Origin: Chryseobacterium sp. G0186
GTDB lineage: Bacteria > Bacteroidota > Bacteroidia > Flavobacteriales > Weeksellaceae
DNA length: 64,000 nt
NCBI RefSeq assembly: GCF_003815675.1
Contig: NZ_CP033918.1
Span: 310,001 to 374,000, forward strand
Direction of reading: 5' to 3'
In this document: one piece after another, positions 45,549 to 53,002 of the stretch
How positions within the stretch are numbered: position 1 is the stretch's first letter
Layout of the letters: every line of letters starts with the position of its first letter
Notes under the pieces: model-generated
Databases searched by the model: none
What the model was told of the DNA's origin: nothing
Seen by the model: the letters and a program-made list of their open reading frames with translations, nothing else
Made by a program: the position numbers and the translations under genes

Positions 45549-46829
45549 ATGCAAAGAAAATATAAATTAATATTCAATCTTCTATTTTTAGTCTTTACTG
45601 TTTCTGTATCTGCTCAGATAGGGATTGGTTTACCTGAACCAGACCGTTCTGCAATGCTGCATGTAAGTGCAAAAAACAAGGGGGTTCTTCTTCCAAGCGT
45701 TGCCTTAAATTCAACAACAGATAATGTTACAGTACCTTTTCCGGCAGATGGGCTTATGGTATGGAATAATGGAAACGGAAGTCTGCAGGAGGCAGGATTC
45801 TACTATTGGTTTGAAGCTAAATGGAACAAGATTTCTACCAGCACCGGCCAAACCATTAATAAAGATGGCGATGGAACGAACTGGAATACAACAGGAACCA
45901 ATGTAGGAAATTATAGTGGAGCCAATACAGCCCTTGCCCTGGGAACAAAAACAATGGATGATCTTATTTTTAAGGTGAATTCCGCCACAGCAGGAAGATT
46001 GGGTGTTGATAATTCTGTAAGCTTCGGTTTGGGTGCCAACGCGGGCCAGAATGGAATTGCCATTGGAAGTTCAAGTTCTGCATTTCAGGGTATTTCTATT
46101 GGTAGTGCTGCTTCAGTTTCTGCCAATGATGGTCTGGCAATAGGAAATAAATCGATAGCAGGAGCCTTTAAATCCACAGCAATTGGATATAATGCCCAGA
46201 CAAGTAAAAATGAATCAACCGCTATTGGAAATAATGCTTCTGCAGGCGGATTTCAGTCCCTTGCATTGGGTTATAACGCAAAGACTAATACAAACAGTGA
46301 AACAGCCTTAGGATATAATACTGTAACGAATAAAGAAAACTCTACAGCTGTAGGTTCAGAGGCTAATGCCTTGGGACAATACTCAACAGCAGTAGGATAT
46401 GGAGCAACTACCTCACAGGCCAATGCTATTGTTTTGGGGAATAATAATGCGAATGTAGGCATTGGCACAGGGGCTCCCAATATTTCCGCAAAACTGGATG
46501 TAAACGGACAGTATAAACTTGGAGAAAAAGGAAGTATACAGAAAAATCAAATTACTTTTGAAGTATGGCCTAGCGTATCCATCAATAATTTGCCTCCCGG
46601 AAAATCTACAACATTAGACATTGCTGTTCCGTCAGGATCTCAGGCAGGCTCTACCAGAGCAGTTGTTGTGGTTTCTCCAGCAGGAGATTTTGTAGGGAAT
46701 TCTTCATTTTCGATTTCCAATCCGAGAATGACTTCAACCTCCAGCATTACAATTAATCTTACCAATATTTCCGGAAGTGCCACGAGCTTATATGCTGGTC
46801 ATTTTTATGTAATGATTAATGAGTTCTAA
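45549..46829 (+). CDS. Secreted surface protein with YadA-like head repeats
   Basis: 426 residues (ATG at 45549; a GTG lies one codon earlier). Signal peptide ends SVSAQ. After an N-terminal part with GIGLPEPDRSAMLHVS comes a series of ten 14-residue units (about 46054-46476) of the pattern x-T/A-A-I/V/L-G-x-x-A, the left-handed beta-roll of YadA-type heads. The C-terminal 110 residues (QYKLGEKGSIQKNQ onward) look beta-rich. No T9SS signal, lipobox or YadA anchor is visible, so the attachment mode is unknown. Adhesin or fibre function is inferred. Confidence 0.8.
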   Translation: MQRKYKLIFNLLFLVFTVSVSAQIGIGLPEPDRSAMLHVSAKNKGVLLPSVALNSTTDNVTVPFPADGLMVWNNGNGSLQEAGFYYWFEAKWNKISTSTGQTINKDGDGTNWNTTGTNVGNYSGANTALALGTKTMDDLIFKVNSATAGRLGVDNSVSFGLGANAGQNGIAIGSSSSAFQGISIGSAASVSANDGLAIGNKSIAGAFKSTAIGYNAQTSKNESTAIGNNASAGGFQSLALGYNAKTNTNSETALGYNTVTNKENSTAVGSEANALGQYSTAVGYGATTSQANAIVLGNNNANVGIGTGAPNISAKLDVNGQYKLGEKGSIQKNQITFEVWPSVSINNLPPGKSTTLDIAVPSGSQAGSTRAVVVVSPAGDFVGNSSFSISNPRMTSTSSITINLTNISGSATSLYAGHFYVMINEF

Positions 46830-46869
46830 ATTTTAGATAATAAGTTTATTATAGTTGATATGGTGTTAG

Positions 46870-46895
46870 GGCTTCCGTTTTGGAAGCCTTTTTTT
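46870..46895 (+). terminator. Rho-independent terminator
   Basis: GGCTTCC / GGAAGCC stem, loop GTTTT, then seven T. Ends the YadA-like gene transcript. Confidence 0.85.
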
Positions 46896-46990
46896 ATGGG
46901 AAAATAATATTGAACCCTCTCGCATGTCAAAAAGAGGAGTATAATTTTTAAGTACAGTGGTCATTGGTTTTATTTTTCAGATGACGTAAA

Positions 46991-47021
46991 TTAAAAAGCC
47001 TGTCTGAGAAAAGACAGGCTT
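46991..47021 (-). terminator. Rho-independent terminator
   Basis: AAGCCTGTCT / AGACAGGCTT perfect stem with loop GAGAAA; on the minus strand it ends in TTTTTAATTT. It ends the DUF3667 gene transcript. Confidence 0.8.
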
Positions 47022-47041
47022 AATATTATTGATCAATATAG

Positions 47042-47788
47042 TTACTTGAAAAATGAAAGAATAGCCCCCCAAAGAAAACCTACAACAAACTGAAATATCA
47101 TAAATGAAGCAGGAATCATAAGACTTCTGATGATTAAGGCTATTTTGGAATATCCTGATTGGGAAAAAAATTGAAAGTAAAACCATGTACCATAGCTTAA
47201 ACTAAATAGGGTGAATGCTAATAAATAGGAGGAAGCAAGAGTAGGGCTACTGGCAAAGAATAGGGTAAAGAGCGTCAATACCAATCCGGCAATCATTTCA
47301 GCGGCTGTCTTATAAGAATTCAGAACCAGATGTTCAGAATAGTTAAAACCGGCTTTTCGGAACCAGATATAACTGAAAAAAGAATTGATAGGGATGGAAA
47401 TCAATAAGACAATTTTAGGGTAGGTGGCAAATAATTTTTCAATAGAGCTCATCATGTCCTGGCTTTCTTTAGTAGCCAGACTTTTAAATTCTAAATTAGA
47501 ATAATGTGAAAGTATTGCAGAAATTGTAATGGTTAATAATAAGAGCGTAACGAAATTGAAGTAACTGGCTCTTTTCCCTAAAACATATTCACGAACGCTG
47601 TTGCCGGGTCTTGTGAATAATTCTTTCACAGTAAACAGAATTCCTTTATCTACATGCCATACTCCATGTATAAAATCATGTTCTATAAAATGCTTTAAAG
47701 AATACCTATGAGTACTTGACTTCTGACCGCAATTGCTGCAAAATTTTGTGGAGACCGGCTGGCTGCAGTTTAAACATTTCTCGTGCAT
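47042..47788 (-). CDS. DUF3667 membrane protein with zinc ribbon
   Basis: 248 residues. Starts with a zinc ribbon of two CxxC pairs (CLNC, CSNC, residues 5-21), a conserved SLKHFIEHDFIHGVWHVDKG segment, then about five hydrophobic helices. This is the DUF3667 pattern in Bacteroidota. Inner membrane; function unknown. It is 15 nt downstream of a small membrane protein gene and is probably co-transcribed with it. Confidence 0.85.
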   Translation of the reverse strand: MHEKCLNCSQPVSTKFCSNCGQKSSTHRYSLKHFIEHDFIHGVWHVDKGILFTVKELFTRPGNSVREYVLGKRASYFNFVTLLLLTITISAILSHYSNLEFKSLATKESQDMMSSIEKLFATYPKIVLLISIPINSFFSYIWFRKAGFNYSEHLVLNSYKTAAEMIAGLVLTLFTLFFASSPTLASSYLLAFTLFSLSYGTWFYFQFFSQSGYSKIALIIRSLMIPASFMIFQFVVGFLWGAILSFFK

Positions 47789-47803
47789 CTGTAACGCTTG
47801 ATT

Positions 47804-48052
47804 TTAATTAGACTTACGAGATTTAATTTCCTTACGTACATTTTGCCAACTCAGCATAATAATCAGATATAAAGGCATAAAAGCCAACGGAAGTGTAGTG
47901 ATAGCACTGAACCCTTTCTTTACGGTAACATAGATAGAAGCCCCAACCAGCATTCCCATAATAATACAAAATGCAATATGGGCTGCAGAACGTTTTTTTT
48001 CTTCCTTTGTTAATTCATCAACAGATAAATCTGATAGCTTAGTGTTTTTCAT
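47804..48052 (-). CDS. Small two-helix membrane protein
   Basis: 82 residues: polar N-terminus (DLSVDELTKEEKKRSAA), two hydrophobic helices (about 28-45 and 55-69) and a basic tail. Similar proteins in Flavobacteriia are annotated as redox-active disulfide protein 2, but this one has a single Cys only, so that name is not supported by a disulfide here. It lies upstream of the DUF3667 gene in the same direction. Function unknown. Confidence 0.7.
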   Translation of the reverse strand: MKNTKLSDLSVDELTKEEKKRSAAHIAFCIIMGMLVGASIYVTVKKGFSAITTLPLAFMPLYLIIMLSWQNVRKEIKSRKSN

Positions 48053-48216
48053 GGTTAAGTGTTAGTTTTTAAGAATGTTAGTTTTTCGCTAAATTAATAA
48101 AAAAGATAAACCACAAAGATTACTCTGGTAAAAAAACAGAATAATAATAGCAAATATACCCCAAAGTGTAGTGGAATTAGTCTTCTGTTTTTAATATAAT
48201 ATTTTAAACAAAAATA

Positions 48217-48245
48217 TTGTGCACAAAATAATTTGAGTATTTTTG
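48217..48245 (+). promoter_or_regulatory. Promoter of ohrR-like gene with overlapping palindrome
   Basis: TTG at 48217-48219, 18-nt spacer, TATTTTTG (48238-48245), 17 nt before the ATG at 48263. The palindrome TTGTGCACAA (48217-48226) overlaps the -33 site and is a candidate operator for autorepression by the OhrR-like protein. Confidence 0.55.
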
Positions 48246-48262
48246 TTCATTATAGATACATT

Positions 48263-48691
48263 ATGATTGCTTTATCAGAACATTTATGTTTTAAGACCTA
48301 TGCTGTTTCAAGATGCATTACCGGCTTGTATAAACCTTATCTGGACGAAATTTCATTAACGTATCCTCAATATCTGGTCATGCTGGTATTGTGGGAAAAT
48401 GGAACAATGAATATAGGAAAGATTGGTGAGCATCTTCATCTAGATAACGGAACACTTACTCCTTTGCTGAAGCGTATGGAAAAGAATGGTCTTTTAAGCA
48501 GAAAACGAAGTACAGATGATGAAAGAGTAGTGCTTATTGGCTTAACCAAAAATGGAAAGCTTCTTAAAGATAAGGCTAGACACATTCCAGAGGCTGTTCA
48601 GAAGAGTTTTCACCTTGATGAGGAAAAGAAAAAGCAATTAATGTCTGCTCTGGACGAAATATTATCAACACAATCTCTATCCAAAATATGA
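48263..48691 (+). CDS. MarR family regulator, OhrR-like
   Basis: 142-residue winged-helix dimeric repressor. It closely resembles Bacillus OhrR: LCFKTYAVSR with the reactive Cys (Cys9) in the OhrR position, YPQYLVMLVLWE, DNGTLTPLLKRMEKNGLL and RSTDDERVVLIGLT. It senses organic hydroperoxide or related oxidants through that cysteine. I chose the ATG at 48263, since the -7 element ends at 48245, so a TTG in frame at 48233 would lie inside the promoter. No ohr gene is adjacent. It overlaps the next gene by 4 nt (ATGA), so both are in one transcript. Confidence 0.9.
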   Translation: MIALSEHLCFKTYAVSRCITGLYKPYLDEISLTYPQYLVMLVLWENGTMNIGKIGEHLHLDNGTLTPLLKRMEKNGLLSRKRSTDDERVVLIGLTKNGKLLKDKARHIPEAVQKSFHLDEEKKKQLMSALDEILSTQSLSKI

Positions 48692-49452
48692 AGAAAATAG
48701 GAATCATTGGTTATGGATGGCTGGGAGCCAGAATTGAAGCTTCCCTGTCAAACCAATATGAGGTATATGCAACCACAACTACCCAGGAAAAAGCTGATGA
48801 ATTGAATGCCCGGGGTGTGAAAGCTGTAGTAGCCAGTTTTGTAGATTATCAATTGAAGAATTCAATTCCACAATGGGAAGAGATCGAAAATCTGGATGTC
48901 TTAATTATCACTATTCCGGTTTCGGAAAAAAGCTGTTGTGTAAGTTCTTTGTATAACAGGATACAGAATTTGTCATCATTCATTGGAGATTTTAAAGGAC
49001 AGCTATTTTTAATGAGTTCCACAGGCGTTTATCCGGATCTGAGCAAAGAGTTTACAGAAGAAGATATGCCTTGGGAAAAGGTTTCAGGAGAGCGAATGAT
49101 CAAAAATAAGTATCCACAGACCAATATTTTAAGGTTAAGTGGTTTAATGGGAGATAACAGACTTTTAAAAAATTATAAGGTGAGCAATCCTGATTTTGCA
49201 GTGAATCATATTCATTATGCAGATATTGGCGGGGTAATCGTAAAGATGATAGAAGAAGGTTTGGAAGCCAAGCTTTATAATGTATCTGCTCCCATTCATC
49301 CGACGAAATCTGAAGTAATAAATGCACAGAAAAATATTCAGGAGGAACAGAACGTTGAAGAAGTAAAGGGAAAGATAATTCTGTCTTCTAAGCTGGTTTC
49401 GGAACTGGACTATGTTTTTCAATATCCTGATCCGAGAACGTTTCATTTGTAA
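48688..49452 (+). CDS. NAD(P)-binding Rossmann protein, atypical SDR (YeeZ-like)
   Basis: 254-residue cytoplasmic protein beginning with a Rossmann motif (MKKIGIIGYGWLGARIEASL). SSTGVYP and ILRLSGLMGDNR are typical of atypical NAD(P)-dependent epimerase/dehydratase proteins such as YeeZ. The catalytic YxxxK of classical SDRs is not clear, so activity is unknown. Four-nucleotide overlap with the OhrR-like regulator suggests an oxidant-responsive unit. Confidence 0.82.
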   Translation: MKKIGIIGYGWLGARIEASLSNQYEVYATTTTQEKADELNARGVKAVVASFVDYQLKNSIPQWEEIENLDVLIITIPVSEKSCCVSSLYNRIQNLSSFIGDFKGQLFLMSSTGVYPDLSKEFTEEDMPWEKVSGERMIKNKYPQTNILRLSGLMGDNRLLKNYKVSNPDFAVNHIHYADIGGVIVKMIEEGLEAKLYNVSAPIHPTKSEVINAQKNIQEEQNVEEVKGKIILSSKLVSELDYVFQYPDPRTFHL

Positions 49453-49471
49453 TTCTAATTTCCGATACTAT

Positions 49472-49536
49472 TGTCATTCCGTAGGAATCTAGACCATAAT
49501 TTTAAATAATGATGCTGAGATTCCTACGGAATGACA
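49472..49536. repeat. Inverted repeat, 19-bp perfect arms
   Basis: TGTCATTCCGTAGGAATCT (49472-49490) is the exact reverse complement of 49518-49536, with a 27-nt loop. It resembles the dispersed CATTCCGTAGGAATCT-type repeats known in Chryseobacterium genomes (recalled, not searched). Confidence 0.75.
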
Positions 49537-49570
49537 AAGTGTATGTGTCGTTTTTGTATAGGACTTAAAG

Positions 49571-49660
49571 ATCTGCTTAATCTGTAAAATCAGCGAGAGA
49601 AAATATTCAATAGGAACGGGCTTTAGCCCGTTCACTCAATAAAATCAAAATCGAATGGCT
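49571..49660. repeat. Dispersed repeat fragments with palindromes
   Basis: A CTGTAAAATCAGCGAGAGAAA-type segment (49582-49601) shares its core AAAATCAGCGAGAGA with the 160-bp repeat at 57.5 kb. It is followed by the palindrome GAACGGGCT-TT-AGCCCGTTC (49614-49633) and a smaller related one, TGGCT-TT-AGCCA (about 49656-49667). These fill the gap 49453-49732, which has no gene I can support. Confidence 0.65.
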
Positions 49661-49673
49661 TTAGCCAAAACCT

Positions 49674-49708
49674 ACAAAAAAAGCTCCGGAAATGAATTCC
49701 GGAGCTTT
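49674..49708 (-). terminator. Rho-independent terminator of uridine phosphorylase gene
   Basis: AAAGCTCCGGAA / TTCCGGAGCTTT 12-bp stem, loop ATGAA; on the minus strand a T run follows. It lies 24 nt beyond the stop codon. Confidence 0.85.
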
Positions 49709-49732
49709 ATATTGAATACTAATTGTAAAATC

Positions 49733-50587
49733 CTACTTAATAATTCTGTCAAGTACCCAAGTGATCAGGTTTTTCTCAGAAGCATGGTGATCTGCGGAGA
49801 ACTCTCCACGTCTTCTGTTAGCGATTACATTGTTTACAGTAATTGCTTTATGACCTAATAATTTTGAAAGGGCATAAATAGCAGAAGTTTCCATTTCAAA
49901 GTTGGTGATTCCAAGATCATTCAATGTTTCCAGGAACTGATCATCCACTGCCTTTAGACGAAGCTGTCTTCCCTGTGGAGCATAAAATCCCGGGAATGTA
50001 GCGGTGTTTCCGTGGTATTTGGCGTCTTTATAATATTCACCCATTTCCTCTGCCCAATCGGAGAAGTAAAGCATTGGCTTGATTCTTTCGTAAGGAAATT
50101 TCTCCAGGAAGTTTTTAGAAAACTCATTTTCGAAGTTATAATCCTGATAGAAGTGCATTAATCCGTCTAATCCAACTACGTTTTGGGTAACAAGCATATT
50201 ATCAACCTGTACGTCAGGGTTTACGCTTCCACAGGTTCCCATACGGAATAATTCAAGCGCTTTGTGCTCCGTTTTAAACTCTTTGTTCTGAAGATCGATG
50301 TTTACCAGGGCATCAAGCTCGTTCATTACGATATCGATGTTTTCAGTTCCGATCCCTGTAGACATTACCGTAATTCTTTCACCACGAAGAGTTCCCGTAT
50401 GCGTATAGAATTCTCTTTTGTTTTTTTTGATCTCTACGGTATCAAAATACTTTGAAACCTTTGCTACTCTGTCCGGGTCACCCACAAGGATGATTTTATC
50501 AGCAATATCTTCAGGTAAAAGATTCAAGTGGTATACACTTCCGTCTTCATTCAGAACAAGTTCTGAAGCAGCAAGTTTATTTAGCAT
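49733..50587 (-). CDS. udp: Nucleoside phosphorylase, uridine phosphorylase-like
   Basis: 284-residue cytoplasmic enzyme of the PNP/UDP superfamily, splitting uridine (or another nucleoside) with phosphate in salvage. Features: VGDPDRVAKVSKYFD near the N-terminus, TGIGTENIDIVMNELDAL, FRMGTCGSVNP and NFEMETSAIYALSKLLGHK, with the Glu of EMET as the ribose-binding residue. It is longer than E. coli Udp and matches the Bacteroidota form. The exact base preference is not certain. No neighbour links. Confidence 0.85.
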   Translation of the reverse strand: MLNKLAASELVLNEDGSVYHLNLLPEDIADKIILVGDPDRVAKVSKYFDTVEIKKNKREFYTHTGTLRGERITVMSTGIGTENIDIVMNELDALVNIDLQNKEFKTEHKALELFRMGTCGSVNPDVQVDNMLVTQNVVGLDGLMHFYQDYNFENEFSKNFLEKFPYERIKPMLYFSDWAEEMGEYYKDAKYHGNTATFPGFYAPQGRQLRLKAVDDQFLETLNDLGITNFEMETSAIYALSKLLGHKAITVNNVIANRRRGEFSADHHASEKNLITWVLDRIIK

Positions 50588-50852
50588 AATTTATATTTTT
50601 TTGTTTTTAATTAATGAAAATTGCTTCCTTATTAAGGAAAGGCTATCTATTTTACTTTTTGATGCGTTGAATTTAATTAAAAAAATCCTCTCCCAATAAC
50701 CTCTCACCATTATTTTGCCGGTATTTAAGAACAGACCGACTTCCTAAAGAATAATGAATTTGATTTCGGGGTTTAAAATTAGTGAAAAATATTGTACCAG
50801 AAATATAAACATTATTTAATCTGCTATTAAAATTAGGATAATATCAGATTAA

Positions 50853-50860
50853 TAGCTTTG
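50853..50860 (+). promoter_or_regulatory. -7 element
   Basis: TAGCTTTG fits TAnnTTTG, 13 nt before the ATG of the second di-heme peroxidase gene. The rest of the gap 50588-50873 (286 nt) shows nothing else I would support. Confidence 0.5.
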
Positions 50861-50873
50861 CCGCTAAAAATTA

Positions 50874-52703
50874 ATGAGATCTTATCCACTGCTTATAGTT
50901 GTCCTTTTGATAGGATTTGCAGTAATGTCCTTTAACCCGGTTGATAAGGGAAAAGAAAGTGAGAATACCTTTGTGAATAAAGGACTGTCTGATTTTAAGA
51001 GTAAACTTGAACAGCTAAAATCCGATGTTCATCAGTTCTCAGAAGACCGCATTTCCATTGAAGAATTACAAAAATCTCTCAGCAGTACAAGAAACTCTTT
51101 TAAGGAGATAGAGTTCTATATTGCCTATCACTATCCTGAGTTTACCAAAACCCATCTGAATGCAGCGCCATTATTTCACATTGAGGCAGCGGGTACATCT
51201 GCTTATACACTTCCTCCGGAGGGATTACAAGTATTGGACGAACTTATATTTTCTGAAGAAGCAGGAGAAGAAAAGGAGAAAATCAAAACAATTGCAGACT
51301 TTTTATACAACAGTTATTCAAGTTTTTATTTGAGTGCTATAAAAAATGGATTGAGTAAAGGAAATAATAAAACATTGCCCTTACGTGTAGAGCTTATCAG
51401 AATTTATAGTCTGGGAGTAACAGGTTTTGATACCCCGGGTTCCTTAAATATCTCTGAAGAAGCCAGCCATGCTCTTTCAGGAATGCAGAAGTACATTAAT
51501 GATGATTCCTATTTTAAAAATTATAATACGCAAAAGGCCAATCAGATCTTGTCAGAGGGAATTGATTACCTTTCAGAAAATAAGGATTTTGAAAACTTTG
51601 ACCGAATTGAATTCTACAAAAAATATATTCAGCCTTTATACGAAGAACTGGGAAGCTGGGATGGCAGACCGGATGACCTGAAAGAATTTTCGGGTTGGAA
51701 TGTGAATAATAAAAACCTTTTCAGCAGTGACTTTTTAGATCCCTATTTTTATACCTTGCTCAAATCTTCAGAAGATAATCCGGAGCTTCGTAATCTTGGG
51801 AAAGCAATCTTCTATGATCAGAATGTAAGCGGAAACGGAAAAATGAGTTGTGCTAGCTGTCATCTTCCGGAAAATGCCTTTACAGACCTTAAGACAAAGT
51901 CACAAAGTAATGTTGAGGGAAAAACAGTGCTTAGAAATTCACCATCTTTATATAATGCGGTGTTTGCAAAGAGATTTTTCTATGATCTGCGTGCCTTTTA
52001 TCTTGAACAGCAGGCAGAACATGTGATCTATAATGAAGAGGAATTCAACACCAGCTACGAAAGCATCATCCAAAAGCTGAAAACAAAGCCTGAGTATAAA
52101 AAAGCATTCCGTACAGCCTTTAAAGATGGAAAAATCAATAAGGAAAACTTTTCCAAGGCTTTGAGTTCCTATGTGGCTTCTTTGTATTCCTTTGACAGTG
52201 ATTTTGACCGCTTTATGAGAAATGAAAAGAATGTTTCTGATGATGTGAAGAAAGGATTTAATTTGTTTATGGGAAAAGCAAGCTGTGCGACCTGTCATTT
52301 TGCGCCTCACTTCTCAGGATTGGTTCCTCCGTTTTTTAATGAAAATGAATCTGAAGTGCTGGGGGTAACTGCAAGACCTATCAAACAGCTCCCTGTAGAA
52401 CTAGATCAGGATCCCGGAAGAGGAAACAGCCCGGTGAGAAAGGAAAAATCCTGGATTTATGACTATTCTTTTAAAACGGTTACCGTTAGAAATATCGCCC
52501 TTACAAAACCTTATTTCCATAATGGAGCTTTCAATACATTAGAAGAGGTTCTTGATTTCTATAATGAAGGAGGCGGAGAAGGCTTAGGGTTAAAAATGAA
52601 GAATCAGACCCTCGCACCGGACAAATTAAACCTTACCCAAACAGAAATCAATCAGATTATTGCCTTTCTGAATGCCCTTACCGATTTGGGTAAGGCAAAA
52701 TAG
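50874..52703 (+). CDS. Di-heme cytochrome c peroxidase with long N-terminal extension
   Basis: 609 residues, about 230 longer than the peroxidase at 23.5 kb. Signal peptide/anchor first, then a helical region of about 270 residues (FKSKLEQL, RNSFKEIEFYIAYHYPEF, LNAAPLFHIE), which recalls imelysin-like proteins. Then a MauG/CcpA di-heme peroxidase domain with CASCH (326-330) and CATCH (471-475), and RNSPSLYNAVF. The next gene in the same direction, 299 nt downstream, is a PhoX-like secreted phosphatase. The extension may position a substrate protein or metal complex. Periplasmic, possibly iron-related; function inferred. Confidence 0.88.
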   Translation: MRSYPLLIVVLLIGFAVMSFNPVDKGKESENTFVNKGLSDFKSKLEQLKSDVHQFSEDRISIEELQKSLSSTRNSFKEIEFYIAYHYPEFTKTHLNAAPLFHIEAAGTSAYTLPPEGLQVLDELIFSEEAGEEKEKIKTIADFLYNSYSSFYLSAIKNGLSKGNNKTLPLRVELIRIYSLGVTGFDTPGSLNISEEASHALSGMQKYINDDSYFKNYNTQKANQILSEGIDYLSENKDFENFDRIEFYKKYIQPLYEELGSWDGRPDDLKEFSGWNVNNKNLFSSDFLDPYFYTLLKSSEDNPELRNLGKAIFYDQNVSGNGKMSCASCHLPENAFTDLKTKSQSNVEGKTVLRNSPSLYNAVFAKRFFYDLRAFYLEQQAEHVIYNEEEFNTSYESIIQKLKTKPEYKKAFRTAFKDGKINKENFSKALSSYVASLYSFDSDFDRFMRNEKNVSDDVKKGFNLFMGKASCATCHFAPHFSGLVPPFFNENESEVLGVTARPIKQLPVELDQDPGRGNSPVRKEKSWIYDYSFKTVTVRNIALTKPYFHNGAFNTLEEVLDFYNEGGGEGLGLKMKNQTLAPDKLNLTQTEINQIIAFLNALTDLGKAK

Positions 52704-52969
52704 GGGATCGTTACCAATGTAAGATCGTGTTCCGACGATTTATGCAGAAATGCAAACTTCTATAATTTTAATGAGAGGTTTGAATGTTTTATAGTATGAC
52801 AAGATTTTATTCTTATAGCTGTAAAATATTCAAGCCTCTTTTTGTTTAACAATAATTACAGATTTCGAATTAACAGAAAATTAATCCTCTTAACATTGGG
52901 TTTTAAATTAATTAATATTCTCCCAATTATATTTAAAGTCCTATTAACAGAAAGAAAGTCTTTTAAAAA

Positions 52970-52977
52970 TAGTTTTG
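52970..52977 (+). promoter_or_regulatory. -7 element of PhoX-like gene
   Basis: TAGTTTTG fits TAnnTTTG, 25 nt before the ATG at 53003. The gap 52704-53002 (299 nt) otherwise is AT-rich with no gene. No Pho box was recognised. Confidence 0.5.
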
Positions 52978-53002
52978 CAAGGTCTAATAAATCAAAATTA
53001 AA

